A stretch of DNA of 64,000 bases, from contig OY970832.1 of NCBI GenBank assembly GCA_963853835.1, positions 7,398,001-7,462,000 on the forward strand. The letters are read 5' to 3'. The position numbers and the translations under genes are program-made. The notes under the pieces were generated by a model that had not been told where the DNA came from, ran no database searches, and saw only the letters and a list, made by a program, of their open reading frames with translations. Positions within the stretch are counted from its first letter, which is position 1. Every line of letters begins with the position of its first letter. Positions 11,933-24,801 of the stretch are shown piece after piece. Source of the DNA: Calendula officinalis. Lineage: Eukaryota; Streptophyta; Magnoliopsida; Asterales; Asteraceae.

Positions 11933-14532
11933 TATGTCTTGTTAGTTTTCTAATCATAAAGATGAATTGTTACAATATAATATGTAATAAAATGCAGTTG
12001 CCCTACCATTCACTAGATGAATTTTTTTTAACGAATTCACTTTTATAATATAATATATAATAAAACAAAGAAACTAATACATATAAGTTGGTTTGTCATA
12101 ATGGCTTTAGTGGAAGTGTAAAGTTAAAAGCTGGTTCGATCCTTGATGTGGCTTCACTTTTATTTATTTTCCTTAATTTTTGTTTTTTCTCCTAAACTTT
12201 CCATGTATCACTTTACCCCTCTTGAACTAATATTATGTTAATTTAATTAATGTTGAGTTTTATCATATTATTATCATTTAGTTTTTATCATATTATGATC
12301 ATTTGATAGTATTTCAGTATTCATCAAATAAATTTGTATTATTGAGTATTTTGATGTTGGTAATGCTCGAAACCATATAAATGTAGGATAATAGATTATA
12401 GTAAATAAGCACAAATTATTATACAAACAAAATCATATCTATAGAATTTCTAAAACTAAATTAACGAACCATAAACACGCAATGAAGTGCGGCCTTGTTG
12501 TCAACGATAATGGTTAAATTGTCTAGACTAAAACTCAGATTATTAAAAGGTTAAACCATGATAGACCAAATCATTGGTTTTGCTACGTGAATAACATAGT
12601 TATCCTACATGTTTAGGTAATAGACCTAGGGAGACTTAACAACAGAATCACACATGAATGGTCCCAGCTGATATGCATACCAAATCATTAAATCAAGGAC
12701 CGTAAAAGGTCACATATTGTTTCAACAATCATGAAAACGTTCATATTTTTGTATAAGGAAACTGTGCCCATACCTTACAAGGATGGACAATTATGGTGTT
12801 CCCAAGGTCCGATTGCTAATTAAAATCTCTATCAAAGTAGAAACATTTTGACATATTTATATATTTCACTTTTGTTTAGTGAAAATATATCGTTCAAGAC
12901 TTCATTTATAGGATCCCGATCTTAATCATAAGATTATAAGATCTTGAGAGAACTACAATATGGCTAAATTATTTTTAAGTAGATAGATTAACCGACCAAG
13001 TAGTTAATCAGAGGACCAACAATTTTCAATGCATGGATATTAATTGCTCTAATTAGCTTTCTAACCCGATGAGTTTTGACTCGGATTAAATTTTCTTTGG
13101 CTTAGTTTTTTGGTTATGTTTTGGATATATTTGGATTCCTTTTTGGGCTTTTAATATTATTTGCTTTTCAAGAAAAAAAATACGAGTAAATCCTTAATAA
13201 CCCGATTTTAGTAATATAAGCCTTTATGAGTTCCATTATATTGCTCTTATCGTGTTTAAATTTTGAAATTTTTATGTCACTAGTTTTGACGTGGATTGTA
13301 ACATGTAAACTACTGATTAGGATTATGAAAACATGAATTAAAATAGAATAATTAGTGGAAGAAAAAGAAAAGAGGAAAAGAGCATAATATATTAGAAAAT
13401 TTGTGGGGTAAAGTGATGATGCCTAGGTTATGATTAAGAGTGGGGATTAGGTGTAAAATGTAGAATGCGAACAAGTCAACAATCAAATATTGATTTTTTA
13501 TTTTACATTTATTTTTCACCAACTTCCATCCATTAAGACAAGAATGCGCATGCGCCCACACTTACACATCGTTAACGGTTTAGCCGGGGTTTACGTATAA
13601 AACCGGTCGAATCAGACCGTGTACACCCCTGATTCCTTAGGTCACCGACAAAAATTCAAAACAAATTGTTATATATTTTTTGAGAAATGGTATTGGTTCC
13701 TACCATTTGTGTCTACTCATGTGTCTACCAAATAGATCGTTACAAATATCAAAATCAAATAATGATATGAGGAAAGAGAATTAGTGGATTACACATGTCA
13801 AGCTTATAAATAGGTAAGACTATGAGTAGGAAGAAAATATAGGAAAACTTAACCCGAGTCAAAACTCATCGGGTTATTCAAAAATGATCCCTTGATTTTG
13901 TGCCCATAAAAATTAAACTCGAGTCAAAACTCATCGGGTTATTTAAATAAATGGTATGGGCACAAATAATAGACATAAATATAATTCCTCTATTTTATGT
14001 CATTCAAAGTTTGAATAAAAGTTATGCATGTATATTTATTTGGTTAAAATGAACATCAACGGCTACATTGCTTCCCGTTAAATCGTCTCTCTATCAATTT
14101 GCGGCAGATGCCATTTAGCCAAAATTATGTTAAGCGATTATTTTTAAAGCGAGACAAAAGTTACATGACTAAAATTGTCATTTTTATGTAATTAAGAGGG
14201 TTTTAATGATAAATTGATAATTTTATTTGTTTTGACAAGGATGTTGGCCTACTAATTGGATCTAGTCTCCTAAATAGTAAAATTCTCGGAAGATTTTATG
14301 TTCGATCCCAGAGAGCAAAAAAAATACTCTCATGTGGCAATGAATGTTTACCCACTTCGACTTTGGATTACCTGCAAAAATGATTATTGCTTTGGAATTT
14401 TTAGGCTAGCAAAGCGAGTCAGAACCGTATTAAAGGAAATGATATCACGAGGTTTTCATGACATTTATAAGGGAGACATTGTCTTTTCAATTTTCACTTC
14501 AACAGCATGATTAAGTCCTCTCTAGTCTCTTC
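11933..14532. other. Gene-poor AT-rich stretch
   Basis: No coding exon recognised. GATGAGTTTTGACTCG occurs at about 13068-13083 and its inverted form AACCCGAGTCAAAACTCATC at about 13853 and 13917, which could be the ends of an unidentified element. A roughly 120-bp segment at 13725-13850 recurs in diverged form at 37300-37425 (shared words GAAAGAGAATTAGT and GAGTAGGAAGAAAATATAGG). The 70-codon ORF at 14298-14510 has no family signature. Confidence 0.5.
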
Positions 14533-15072
14533 TAGGGGTGAGCATAGCAGGGTACCCGCCGGTTCCGGCCGGAACCGTAACCGGAACCTCTTGTACCGGT
14601 TCCTCAATTTTCAGAACCGGAACCGGAACCTCCGGTTCCGGTGCCGGTTCCGGTTATCCTGTCTTTAAAATCGTAAAATTATAATAAGATGCAAAACTTA
14701 AATATTAATCATTTTTATCGTTTTATCTACTAATCTTTGAATAATCATAGATTCCAACTACTTAAACTTATGATTATCTATTTATTATATTGTTAAAACA
14801 CTATATTTAGACTAATTAATGACTAAACTCATTCAAAATTACACAAAATTTATCATATTGTTAAATTTGGACATTAAAATTCGCAAATATATAATATTTT
14901 AACAAAAATATACCGAATAATCGCCGGTTCCGGTTATCCACCGGTTACCGGTTCCTAGATTTTGAGAACCGGAACCTCTTAGGGCGGTTCCATAATTTTA
15001 GGAACCGGAACCGGCGGTTCCAAAATGGTTCCGGTTCCAATTTCGGTTACCCGCTTTTTCTGCTCACCCCTA
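14533..15072. mobile_element. hAT MITE, copy 2
   Basis: Same family as the element in AVT6 intron 4: it starts TAGGGGTGAGCATAGCAGGG, ends CTGCTCACCCCTA, and has the same GGAACCGGAACC clusters and AT-rich centre; 540 bp. The flanking octamers GTCTCTTC and TACTCTTC match at six of eight positions, an eroded target duplication, so this copy may be older than copy 1. Confidence 0.9.
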
Positions 15073-15123
15073 TACTCTTCCTCAATCACGTATTCTCTTC
15101 TTTAAGGAACCAAATATTACCAG

Positions 15124-16657
15124 ACACTGTTTTTCTATCTCCACACTATCAAATGAATATTGGTTTGCTTTTTATTTCCTGTAATATACGAAAAGTTGAT
15201 TTTCTATCCTATAAAAATAAGTATTAAAATAAAATAACAAAATTTAATCTATTTTACATATAAATTTAGAAACAAAAGAATGTTGTAACATATTATAATG
15301 TTTGCCTATTTATTAAACTAGAAGGCACTTGCATAATACGGCGGCGGATATCATGTAACTATATTTTGCAACGACCAATTGGTGGATGGTGGTCAAGGTA
15401 GTGATGGTAGGTGGTGGTGGTCTCGGATAGTGGTGGTGGTGGTGGGTGATGGTTGTAATTTCAAGTTTTTAAAGTTTTAATCTCCCACCTATATATGGAG
15501 CAAGGACATGATTTTAATTTGATGACATGTACCAATAACGTTGCTTCTTAATGATGACATGGACGCTGACTCAAAGGGCATAATAGGCAATTAACTTCTT
15601 CTTTATATGGAAACATATTCATGTCTTCCATCGCTCCGTTTTTCGCCCATAGCTTTGTTTTTTATTTGTAAACAACACATTTTAAGAAAATCAAAGTTCT
15701 TAAAATTAAATTCTTTACGAAATGAGTATAGTCATAAAAATTTCAAAAAAAAATGTCATGGTTGTAGATTGTAAATTCAATGATTAATTCATAGATTAAG
15801 CATAAACAAGTGATAATATAGGAAGATTAAGATGGATGGAATATTTGAACACTTTGCTATTGATGGGGGCTGCTACAATTTGGGCAAATGTTATGCAAAT
15901 TAGGTTACTACTTACTATATATACCTAGCCAAAGTTTCGACTAAATACAAAATGGTCCCTAGACTATTGGTTACAATAAATGTGACCCAACAATGGTTCA
16001 AACATTTTACGAAAAAAAATATTATGATCTAAAAATGTAATTTAAATTTATTATGATCACAAAATGTTATAATCTCAAAAATTTTAAGAAAAAATCAAAG
16101 TTCTTAAAATTAAATTATTTACGAAATGAGTATAGTCATAAAAATTTGAAAAAAAAATGTCATGGTTCAAACATTTTATGAAAATAAATCTTATGATCTA
16201 AAAGTGTAGTTTAAATTTATTATGATCACAAAATGTTATAATCACAAAAGTTTTAAGAAAATAAAAGTTTTTAAAATTAAATTCTTTACGAAATGAGTAT
16301 AGACATAAAAATTTGAACAAAAAAATGTCATGGTTCAAATATTTTACGAAAAAAATCTTATGATCTAAAAATGTAATTTAAATTTATTATGGTCACAAAA
16401 TGTTATGATCACAAAATGTTACGATCCAAATTTATTATAATCCAATTTTATTATGATCGAAAGTTATAATAATCAATGTTTAAAAATATTATGATCCAAA
16501 AATATTATAGTCTAAACATATTATTATCAACACTCACACATGAAATTGTTGATGATACTATGTTTAGCCTCGATCTTTACACCACATAATTTTTATATAC
16601 TATAAAAATGTCAGGTGTCACGCATCATATATTGAAGTTAAAGATAGATGCTCCTGT
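15124..16657. repeat. Unit 1 flank, host/Helitron DNA copied in the array
   Basis: AT-rich, non-LTR DNA present three times in the array. At 15311-15345 is TTATTAAACTAGAAGGCA followed by a GGCGGCGG word, a pattern often seen near plant Helitron ends. A GGT/GGTGGT-rich tract lies at 15395-15450. Between 15690 and 16430 a word of about 166 bp beginning TTTACGAAATGAGTATAG repeats three times. The last 70 bases (about 16585-16657) encode a piece of Helitron helicase and end in the CCTGT target duplication (16653-16657). No gene otherwise. Confidence 0.8.
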
Positions 16658-18818
16658 TATAACACCGCATTTTTTTTTAAAAAGACAATTAAGTATTAGA
16701 CTAAGTACGGAAGCAACTAGTTAGTTAGGTTTACAAAACGTGGTCCCACAAAATATTACAACCAAAGTTATTTAAAAGACGGTATTACTAGACACGGCTC
16801 ATTTTACAAAATATAATTTAAGCATGGTCAAACTTCCCGTCCAAGCCCGACCCGTTCAAGCCATCCAACCTGAAATGTGTCAATAAGGGAGGGATTAGCA
16901 CAAAAGCTAAGTGAATGAATTCCTAACACTATCAACTACACTAGCAACTACACTGGTCACTTAAACACGGAAGTTATAAAAACATCTCCGGTTGGGTAAT
17001 CACTTTTTGAGAGGATCGGCGGCTTTGCGGGCCTTAAACCATGGTCGGCCAAAACCACGGTAACCGATAGCGTTTCGTATCCAACACCCGGGCAACTCCC
17101 TCCCCTTAACCATGCAACAAATACAGGTAAGGTCGGATACCCGTTTAGTCGATACCCGATGCCCAGCCGTTCTCCTTCCGACACTGACCTCATCCCGAAT
17201 GGTGCACCTAGTCATGTATGGTATTACCTAACACTAGGCATACATAACAAGTCAACTAGCTACGAAGGACACCGCGAAAAAAACGTCAAACTGAGTTCCC
17301 AATCGCGAACTCTAGTTCGCGATCGCGAACTAAGGTTCGCGTCGGGAACTCAGTCGTGAACTACTTCGCGACGACCAACCAATTTCTCTGGACTGACTTC
17401 GCGATCGCTAACTAAAGTTCGCGTCGCGAACTCTCTTCAACTGGCGATTTTTCTGCATTTTTCACCAACAAGACAATACCAAGTGAAAAAACCGAAACCC
17501 GAGTTGTAGGTCGAATCCACTCACCTTTCAACTTCCGATTCCTTAACTCAGTGAGCTAGTATCACTGAGTATCCTTCCCGGTTCCTGTCAACAATATACC
17601 GAGTTAGTGATAATCCACCGAATTGTCAAAATCATCAATTTCAACAACTAACCACACAAGACTCACAAAATGTATATTTTATGACATTTCCAACTAGCAC
17701 AATTCCTTCATCAATACAATTGACCATTTTGACCATTTAGCAAGTATTCACAACTAGTTGACCCAAACAGGCCAAAAACCCGAACATGATCCAAACACTT
17801 CCACCTTTCCATTAACTAGCAATTTAATCTTTAACTAGCAATTCACAATCATCTAACAATTCCATCAAGATCATAACCATCACAAATCCAAGTATGATAC
17901 TTCCAAGATCACTAGTTAACCATTTTGACAAAATCATCCAAACACTAGTTACACTACTTCACCAATTGATCAATACTAGATTTTTAACATCCATAACTTA
18001 ACAAACATGATTTTACAACCTAATAAACAATTCTATCCAACCATAACTCAAGAAATCCAAGATTTGTCAAAACCCACCTTCAACTTCCACCATTAATGGA
18101 GGTTGAAGGTGATTTTCACCAAATCTTGTATTCCTTCAACAAACAACCATACAAAAGATGTAAAAGCTTGCATAAACACATAAAACAACATCCATTTCAA
18201 GATTCATCCATAAAACACTCAAGATCACAAACCCTAGTTCATAACAAAGTTCAAGAACAACATGGACAAGTAAGGGAGAAGGTGTAGCTTACTTCTAGAC
18301 TTCTTCTCTACCAACACTAGGGTAGATTTCGGGTCCTAGCACAAGGATTTGTCAAGAACAAGCTCAAAGCAAGCACAAAAGATGGAGAGAAACTTGAGCA
18401 ATGAAATAGTGAAAGAAGATAATGTTTAAACAAAAAGACAAGGAAGAAAATGAGGGTTTCTCCATCCCTCTCTCTTGACCGGCCTACACAAGGGGGTGGG
18501 ACCCCTTTGTGGCTTTTGTATTAATTATCAGTATATGTCTGAAAAGTCCCTTTCGAAGTTAATTTATTTAAAATAGCAAACGGACTCCAATTTTCATAAC
18601 GAAAACATTTTTGGAAACGATATTTAACAAGGAACCCAAATATAAAAAAAATCATGCTTTCATTCCAAATAATTCACAAGTCGGGTATTTTAACCCCTTG
18701 GTTAAAATACCGCAAAGGACAGCATGCTAATTAAATTAACTAATCATTTAATCAGATAATCATTTAATAAGATACCTTAAGGTCAATAAACTACTAGGCC
18801 GGGTTTTGGGATGTTACA
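16658..18818 (-). repeat. Tekay-like LTR, unit 1 (LTR1)
   Basis: This 2161-bp LTR reads on the minus strand from TGTAACATCCCAAAACCCGG to GCGGTGTTATA. The left border is fixed by the interrupted Helitron frame and the CCTGT duplication, so the 3' end is TA rather than the usual CA. It contains the CG palindrome cluster at 17297-17440, with a perfect 18-bp case AGTTCGCGATCGCGAACT at 17314-17331. A short ORF of 63 codons at 18096-18287 and others inside have no signature. Confidence 0.85.
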
Positions 18819-18832
18819 ACTCTCCCCCACTT
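18819..18832 (-). promoter_or_regulatory. Polypurine tract of unit 1
   Basis: On the minus strand AAGTGGGGGAGAGT sits directly before the LTR's TGTAACATCC, the position of the plus-strand priming site of an LTR retrotransposon. The same tract is at 26963-26976 in unit 2. Confidence 0.8.
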
Positions 18833-21800
18833 AAGAAGATTCCGTCCCCGGAATCCCATCTCGATCAAATAAGGAGGGATAACGTTCCCACATATCGGCC
18901 TCGGTCTCCCACGTCATATTCGCCCCCAAACTGTGCTTCCACTTTACTAGAACCATAGGAATCTGTTTCTTTCTCAATTTCGTTACTTTTCGGTCTAATA
19001 ACTCCATCGGTTCTTCGACCAATCTCTTCTTCGTATCAACCCGCAACTCTTGCACCGGGAGAATTTGGCTCGGATCTTCGATGTTACACTTTCTCAAGTA
19101 GCAAATGTTGAAAGTGTTGTGTATTGCCGACAACTCCGGGGGTAACTCGAGTGTTACCGATTGAGAATTTACCACCTTACTAATTCGAAACGGCCCAATA
19201 AACCTCGGGGCCAACTTTCCTCGTTTTCCAAAACGAATAACACCCTTCCAAGGTGATACCTTCAAGTAAACCATCTCATTTTCCGAGAACGTAGCGGGTC
19301 TACGTCTTGGATCGGCATACATCTTTTGTCGGTCACGGGCGGCTTTCAACTTTTCTCGCGCAATAGCAACTTTATCCGCGGTCATTTGTACAATATCGGG
19401 CCCCGCATATTGTTTCTCACCCGCTTCCAACCAACACGTCGGGTTTCGGCACCGACGCCCATACAACATCTCATACGGTGGCATCTTAATACTTGCGTGA
19501 TACGAGTTATTATAAGCAAACTCGATCAACGGTAGGTGTGAATCCCATGACCCGCCGTACTCTAACACGCAAGCCCGCAACATATCTTCTAGCGTTTGTA
19601 TCGTTCTTTCCGATTGCCCATCGGTTTGGGGGTGGTACGCGGTACTTAAATTCACCCGCGTCCCCAATTCTCGTTGCAAGCTATTCCAAAAGTTTGAAGC
19701 AAAACGGGGATCTCTATCGGACACGATAGAAATCGGAATACCATGCCGGGATACCACTTCGTCAATGTACAATTTCGCCAATTTACTAAGTGAGGCGGTC
19801 TCACTAGTCGCCAAGAAATGAGCACTCTTCGTTAAACGGTCAACTATAACCCAAATCATATCGTGACCCCTTAGAGTACGCGGCAATTTGGTCACGAAAT
19901 CCATAGTAATCCGGTCCCACTTCCACTCGGGAATCGGTTATTGGGTTAAAGTTCCATAGGGCTTTTGGTGCTCGGCCTTCACTTGAGCACAAATATGACA
20001 TTGGCCCACAAAACGGGCAATGTCGGTCTTCATTGTCGGCCACCAATAAAGTGCTTTTAGATCATTGTACATTTTCGTGCTACCCGGGTGAACCGATAAT
20101 CGAGAATTGTGAGCCTCGGCCAAAATCAATTCCCGCAAACCCCCGAGTAACGGTACCCAAACCCGAGATTGGTACGTCTTCAAACCCCGAGAATCTTCTT
20201 CTAAATCATCTTTCCTCTTTAATAAAATCTCGGCCTTCAAATGTTCGACATTCAACGCTTCCATTTGTGAAATCTTCAACCGGGACACTAACTCCGACAC
20301 AATTTCCATCCGCATAAATTGTACCCGTCCCGAATCTCCCTTTCTACTTAAGGCATCGGCCACCACATTTGCCTTCCCGGGATGATATCGGATTTCACAA
20401 TCGTAATCCTTAATCAACTCTAACCATCTTCGTTGGCGCATATTCAATTCCTTTTGCGTGAACACGTATTGCAAACTTTTATGATCCGTGCAAATCACGC
20501 ATTTCGTACCGTACAAATAGTGTCTCCATAATTTTAGTGCAAAAACCACCGCCGCCAACTCTAAATCGTGAGTCGGGTAATTCTTCTCTTGATTCTTCAA
20601 TTGCCTCGAAGCATAAGCAATGACCCGATCTCGTTGCATTAACACACAACCCAAACCCGCAAGTGAAGCGTCACAATAAACAATAAAATCCTCCGGGCCT
20701 TCGGGTAAGGCGAGAACCGGAGCTTGACACAATAATTGTTTTAGAGTTTGAAATGACTCCTCGTGATTTTCACCCCACCGGAACGGTACATCTTTACGGG
20801 TCAATCTCGTCATAGGACCCGCTATCTTTGAAAAATCCTTTATAAACCGGCGGTAATAACCCGCCAAACCCAAGAAACTCTTTATCTCGGTTGGGTTCTT
20901 CGGAGCAACCCAATTCATAACCGCTTCGATCTTCGCCGGGTCCACCTTGACCCCATTCGAACAAATCACATGACCCAAAAAGTGAACTTCTCGAAGCCAA
21001 AACTCGCACTTCGAGAACTTCGCGAATAATTGTTCCCGTTTCAACGTTTCTAACACTTGTCTTAAATGTTTTTCGTGTTCTTCTTCGGTCTTGGAGTAAA
21101 TTAAAATATCATCGATGAACACAATAACGAATTTGTCGAGATAAGGCCGACAAACTCGATTCATCAAATCCATAAATATCGCGGGAGCGTTCGTCAATCC
21201 AAACGGCATAACCAAGAACTCATAGTGGCCATAACGAGTTCGGAACGCCGTTTTGTGAACATCGTTTTCATGAACCCGAACTTGATGATAACCCGATCTC
21301 AAATCAATCTTTGAGAAATAAGAAGACCCTTGGAGTTGATCAAATAAATCATCAATACGCGGCAAAGGATACCGATTCTTTACCGTTCTTTTATTTAATT
21401 CTCGATAATCGATGCACATACGAAGTTCACCATCTTTATTCTTTACGAATAAAACCGGAGCTCCCCAAGGTGAGGAACTCGACCGAATAAAACCCTTATC
21501 CAATAAATCTTGGATTTGTGTCATCATTTCCCGAATCTCGGACGGTGCTAACCGGTACGGTGCTCTAGCCACGGGATTGGCACCCGGTACCAAATCAATT
21601 TTGAATTCTACCTCCCGAACGGGAGGTAACCCAGGTAAGTCTTCGGGAAACACCTCCGGGTATTCCGAAACCACCCGGAGATCGCCAACCACTTTCTTTT
21701 CCTTTTTCACATCAATCACATAGGCTATAAACGATTCACATCCCTTGGTCAAGGACTTACGGGCTTTCATCATGGTTATCATGGGTATGGTCGGGGTCGC

Positions 21801-23265
21801 AAGGTCTCCCCGGGCCACGACGTGTGACCCGTCGGGTAAAAGAAAAGTAATCAACTTTTGGTGACAATTAATGTTGGCCCTATTATCACTTAACCAATCC
21901 ATACCTAAAACCACATCAAAGCCGGATATCGGCATAACAAATAATAGAATTGAAAATTTCACACCATCAATATCGATACTAGCCCCGGACACGGATGTCG
22001 TGACCGGAACCATTTCACCATCGGCCACCTCTACCTCTAGAGGTGTCGCGATCAAAGAAATAGGCAATTTCAATTTGTCACAAAAACTCTTTGAGGAAAA
22101 CGAACTATTTGCACCCGAATCAAATAACACGCGAGCGGGTATCGAGTTTATTAGAAACATACCGGTGATGACATCGTCGGTGGTGGTGGCATCCTCCACC
22201 GTCATTTTGAATGCCCGACCCGAAGGTGGCGGATGACTCTTCCTCTTTTGGCCTCCCGACGAAGCCGCTCCCCCGCCCGAACCCGAACCCGAGCCTTTCT
22301 TCATTGGGCAAAATATGGCCCGGTGACCCTCTTTTTGACACGTCCAACAAACACTATTCTCTAACTTGCATTCCGTGGACTCATGCCCGTGCTGCCCACA
22401 TTTAATACACCTTCGAGTTTGTGCCGTACACGGACCGGCATGGGAGGACTTACACGGTATGCACCATGGGTTCCTTTGGTTGGAACCTTGAAGGACTTGT
22501 GTTCGGCGATCATTGTTAGACCTATGATTGCCTTGGAGTTTCTTGTGGTTACTCGAGTTTGTATGATCATACTTTCCCTTATGAAACGGGGCCTTCTCTC
22601 GATTCGCGGCCTTTTGGGCCAAGATGTCACCTTCGGCCGATTTGGCAAGATCATATGCTTGCAAGAGAGTTCCCGCAAGCCTTGTTATGTTCCGATACTC
22701 GGGCAACAACGCCCCAACAAAGTGTTTGATTTGGGTGGACTCATCGGGCACCCATTGTGTCACGAATCGGAGCTTACCATTAAATTGGAGGATAAGCTCG
22801 TCCACCGACATTCGATCGGTCATCTTCAACATCATGAACTCATTCCGGATCTTATCCAACTCAAACGGGCTACAATACCGAGCCTCCACTTGCTCCCTAA
22901 ATAGTTTCCACGTGACCGCATCCATCATTTCGTTGCTAAAGTTCGCGGTCAACCCATCCCACCAATCCATAGCCGGCCCCCCAACATTCGGGACGCATAC
23001 CGGACCTTCAAGTGGTCCTCACAATTACAAGCAATAAGAGCCCTCTCGGTGGCCCTAAGCCAAGTTAGAGTTTCCGCCGGGTCGGTACTTCCCCAGTACT
23101 CGGTTGGTTTACAATCAAGAAAATTCTTGTAAGTGCACGGTTTCTTCTCAATCGGGAAAGGTTGGTAGAAGAATTGTTGGTGTTGGGCATTGGCAATTGG
23201 TACGGTGTGGGCGAGTGGCGGTTGTATTATGCTCGTATTGGGAGATGAGGAGTCATTTTGGGGAA
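18831..23265 (-). pseudogene. gag-pol of Tekay-like Ty3/gypsy element, unit 1, disrupted
   Basis: Polyprotein order on the minus strand: gag (23265 to about 22300), three CCHC knuckles (CIKCGQHGHESTEC and CWTCQKEGHRAIFC among them), aspartic protease (LFDSGA), reverse transcriptase (VFIDDILIYSK), RNase H (YCDASLAGLGCVL), integrase with an HHCC finger (HPGSTK...CHICAQVK) and D,D,E core, and a C-terminal chromodomain-like segment (VKWKHSLGANMTWE). That order and the chromodomain place it with the Tekay chromoviruses. Lesions: gag lacks its start and N-terminus at the array junction; one C is missing from a run of C at about 22977-22982 (seven in unit 2, six here), shifting the gag frame; and TAA at 19938-19940 stops translation just after the integrase zinc finger. 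The frame is otherwise open from 22970 to 18831, so decay is recent or slight. Confidence 0.92.
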
Positions 23266-24801
23266 ACACTGTTTTTCTATCTCCACACTATCAAATGAAT
23301 ATTGGTTTGCTTTTTATTTCCAGAAATATACGAAAAGTTGATTTTCTATCCTATAAAAATAAGTATTAAAATAAAATAACAAAATTTAATCTATTTTACA
23401 TATAAATTTAGAAACAAAAGAATGTTGTAACATATTATAATGTTTGCCTATTTATTAAACTAGAAGGCACTTGCATAATACGGCGGCGGATATCATGTAA
23501 CTATATTTTGCAACGACCAATTGGTGGATGGTGGTCAAGGTAGTGATGGTAGGTGGTGGTGGTCTCGGATAGTGGTGGTGGTGGTGGGTGATGGTTGTAA
23601 TTTCAAGTTTTTAAAGTTTTAATCTTCCACCTATATATGGAGCAAGGACATGATTTTAATTTGATGACATGTACCAATAACATTGCTTCTTAATGATGAC
23701 ATGGACGCTGACTCAAAGGGCATAATAGGCAATTAACTTCTTCTTTATATGGAAACATATTCATGTCTTCCATCGCTCCGTTTTTCGCCCATAGCTTTGT
23801 TTTTTATTTGTAAACAACACATTTTAAGAAAATCAAAGTTCTTAAAATTAAATTATTTACGAAATGAGTATAGTCATAAAAATTTCAAAAAAAAAATGTC
23901 ATGGTTGTAGATTGTGAATTCAATGATTAATTCATAGATTAAGCATAAACAAGTGATAATATAGGAAGATTAAGATGGATGGAATATTTGAACACTTTGC
24001 TATTGATGGGGGCTGCTACAATTTGGGCAAAGGTTATGCAAATTAGGTTACTACTTACTATATATACCTAGCCAAAGTTTCGACTAAATACAAAATGGTC
24101 CCTAGACTATTGGTTACAATAAATGTGACCCAACAATGGTTCAAACATTTTACGAAAAAAAATCTTATGATCTAAAAATGTAATTTAAATTTATTATGAT
24201 CACAAAATGTTATAATCTCAAAAATTTTAAGAAAAAATCAAAGTTCTTAAAATTAAATTATTTACGAAATGAGTATAGTCATAAAAATTTGAAAAAAAAA
24301 ATGTCATGGTTCAAACATTTTATGAAAATAAATCTTATGATCTAAAAGTGTAGTTTAAATTTATTATGATCACAAAATGTTATAATCACAAAAATTTTAA
24401 GAAAATAAAAGTTTTTAAAATTAAATTCTTTACGAAATGAGTATAGACATAAAAATTTGAATAAAAAAATGTCATGGTTCAAATATTTTACGAAAAAAAT
24501 CTTATGATCTAAAAATGTAATTTAAATTTATTATGGTCACAAAATGTTATGATCACAAAATGTTACGATCCAAATTTATTATAATCCAATTTTATTATGA
24601 TCGAAAGTTATAATAATCAATGTTTAAAAATATTATGATCCAAAAATATTATAGTCTAAACATATTATTATCAACACTCACACATGAAATTGTTGATGAT
24701 ACTATGTTTAGCCTCGATCTTTACACCACATAATTTTTATATACTATAAAAATGTCAGGTGTCACGCATCATATATTGAAGTTAAAGATAGATGCTCCTG
24801 T
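23266..24801. repeat. Unit 2 flank, copied host/Helitron DNA
   Basis: Near-identical copy of 15124-16657, joined directly to truncated gag at ACAC (23266-23269) and ending in CCTGT (24797-24801) before the second LTR. Variants shared with the unit 3 flank but not unit 1 include TTTCCAGAAATATACG near 23320 and AATCTTCCACC near 23622. No gene. Confidence 0.8.

Noticed and set aside
12120..12165. GGTTCGATCC as a tRNA gene or SINE box B
   Set aside because: No cloverleaf or matching box A at the right distance could be found.
14298..14510. 70-codon plus-strand ORF
   Set aside because: No family signature, AT-rich context, no conserved neighbours; likely chance.
15128..18818. Reading the whole repeated 3.69-kb block as a single long LTR (TG...CA ends)
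   Set aside because: No PBS follows it at gag, gag is truncated there, and Helitron helicase codons plus CCTGT at 16653-16657 place the LTR border 1.53 kb further in.
22383..22904. 173-codon plus-strand ORF over gypsy gag (and its twin at 30527-31048)
   Set aside because: It is an antisense shadow of a well-supported gag frame with no motif of its own.
23267..23269. GTG as the start of gag in units 1 and 2
   Set aside because: It lies on the recombination junction and no ATG precedes the gag domain; it is a truncated frame, not a true start.
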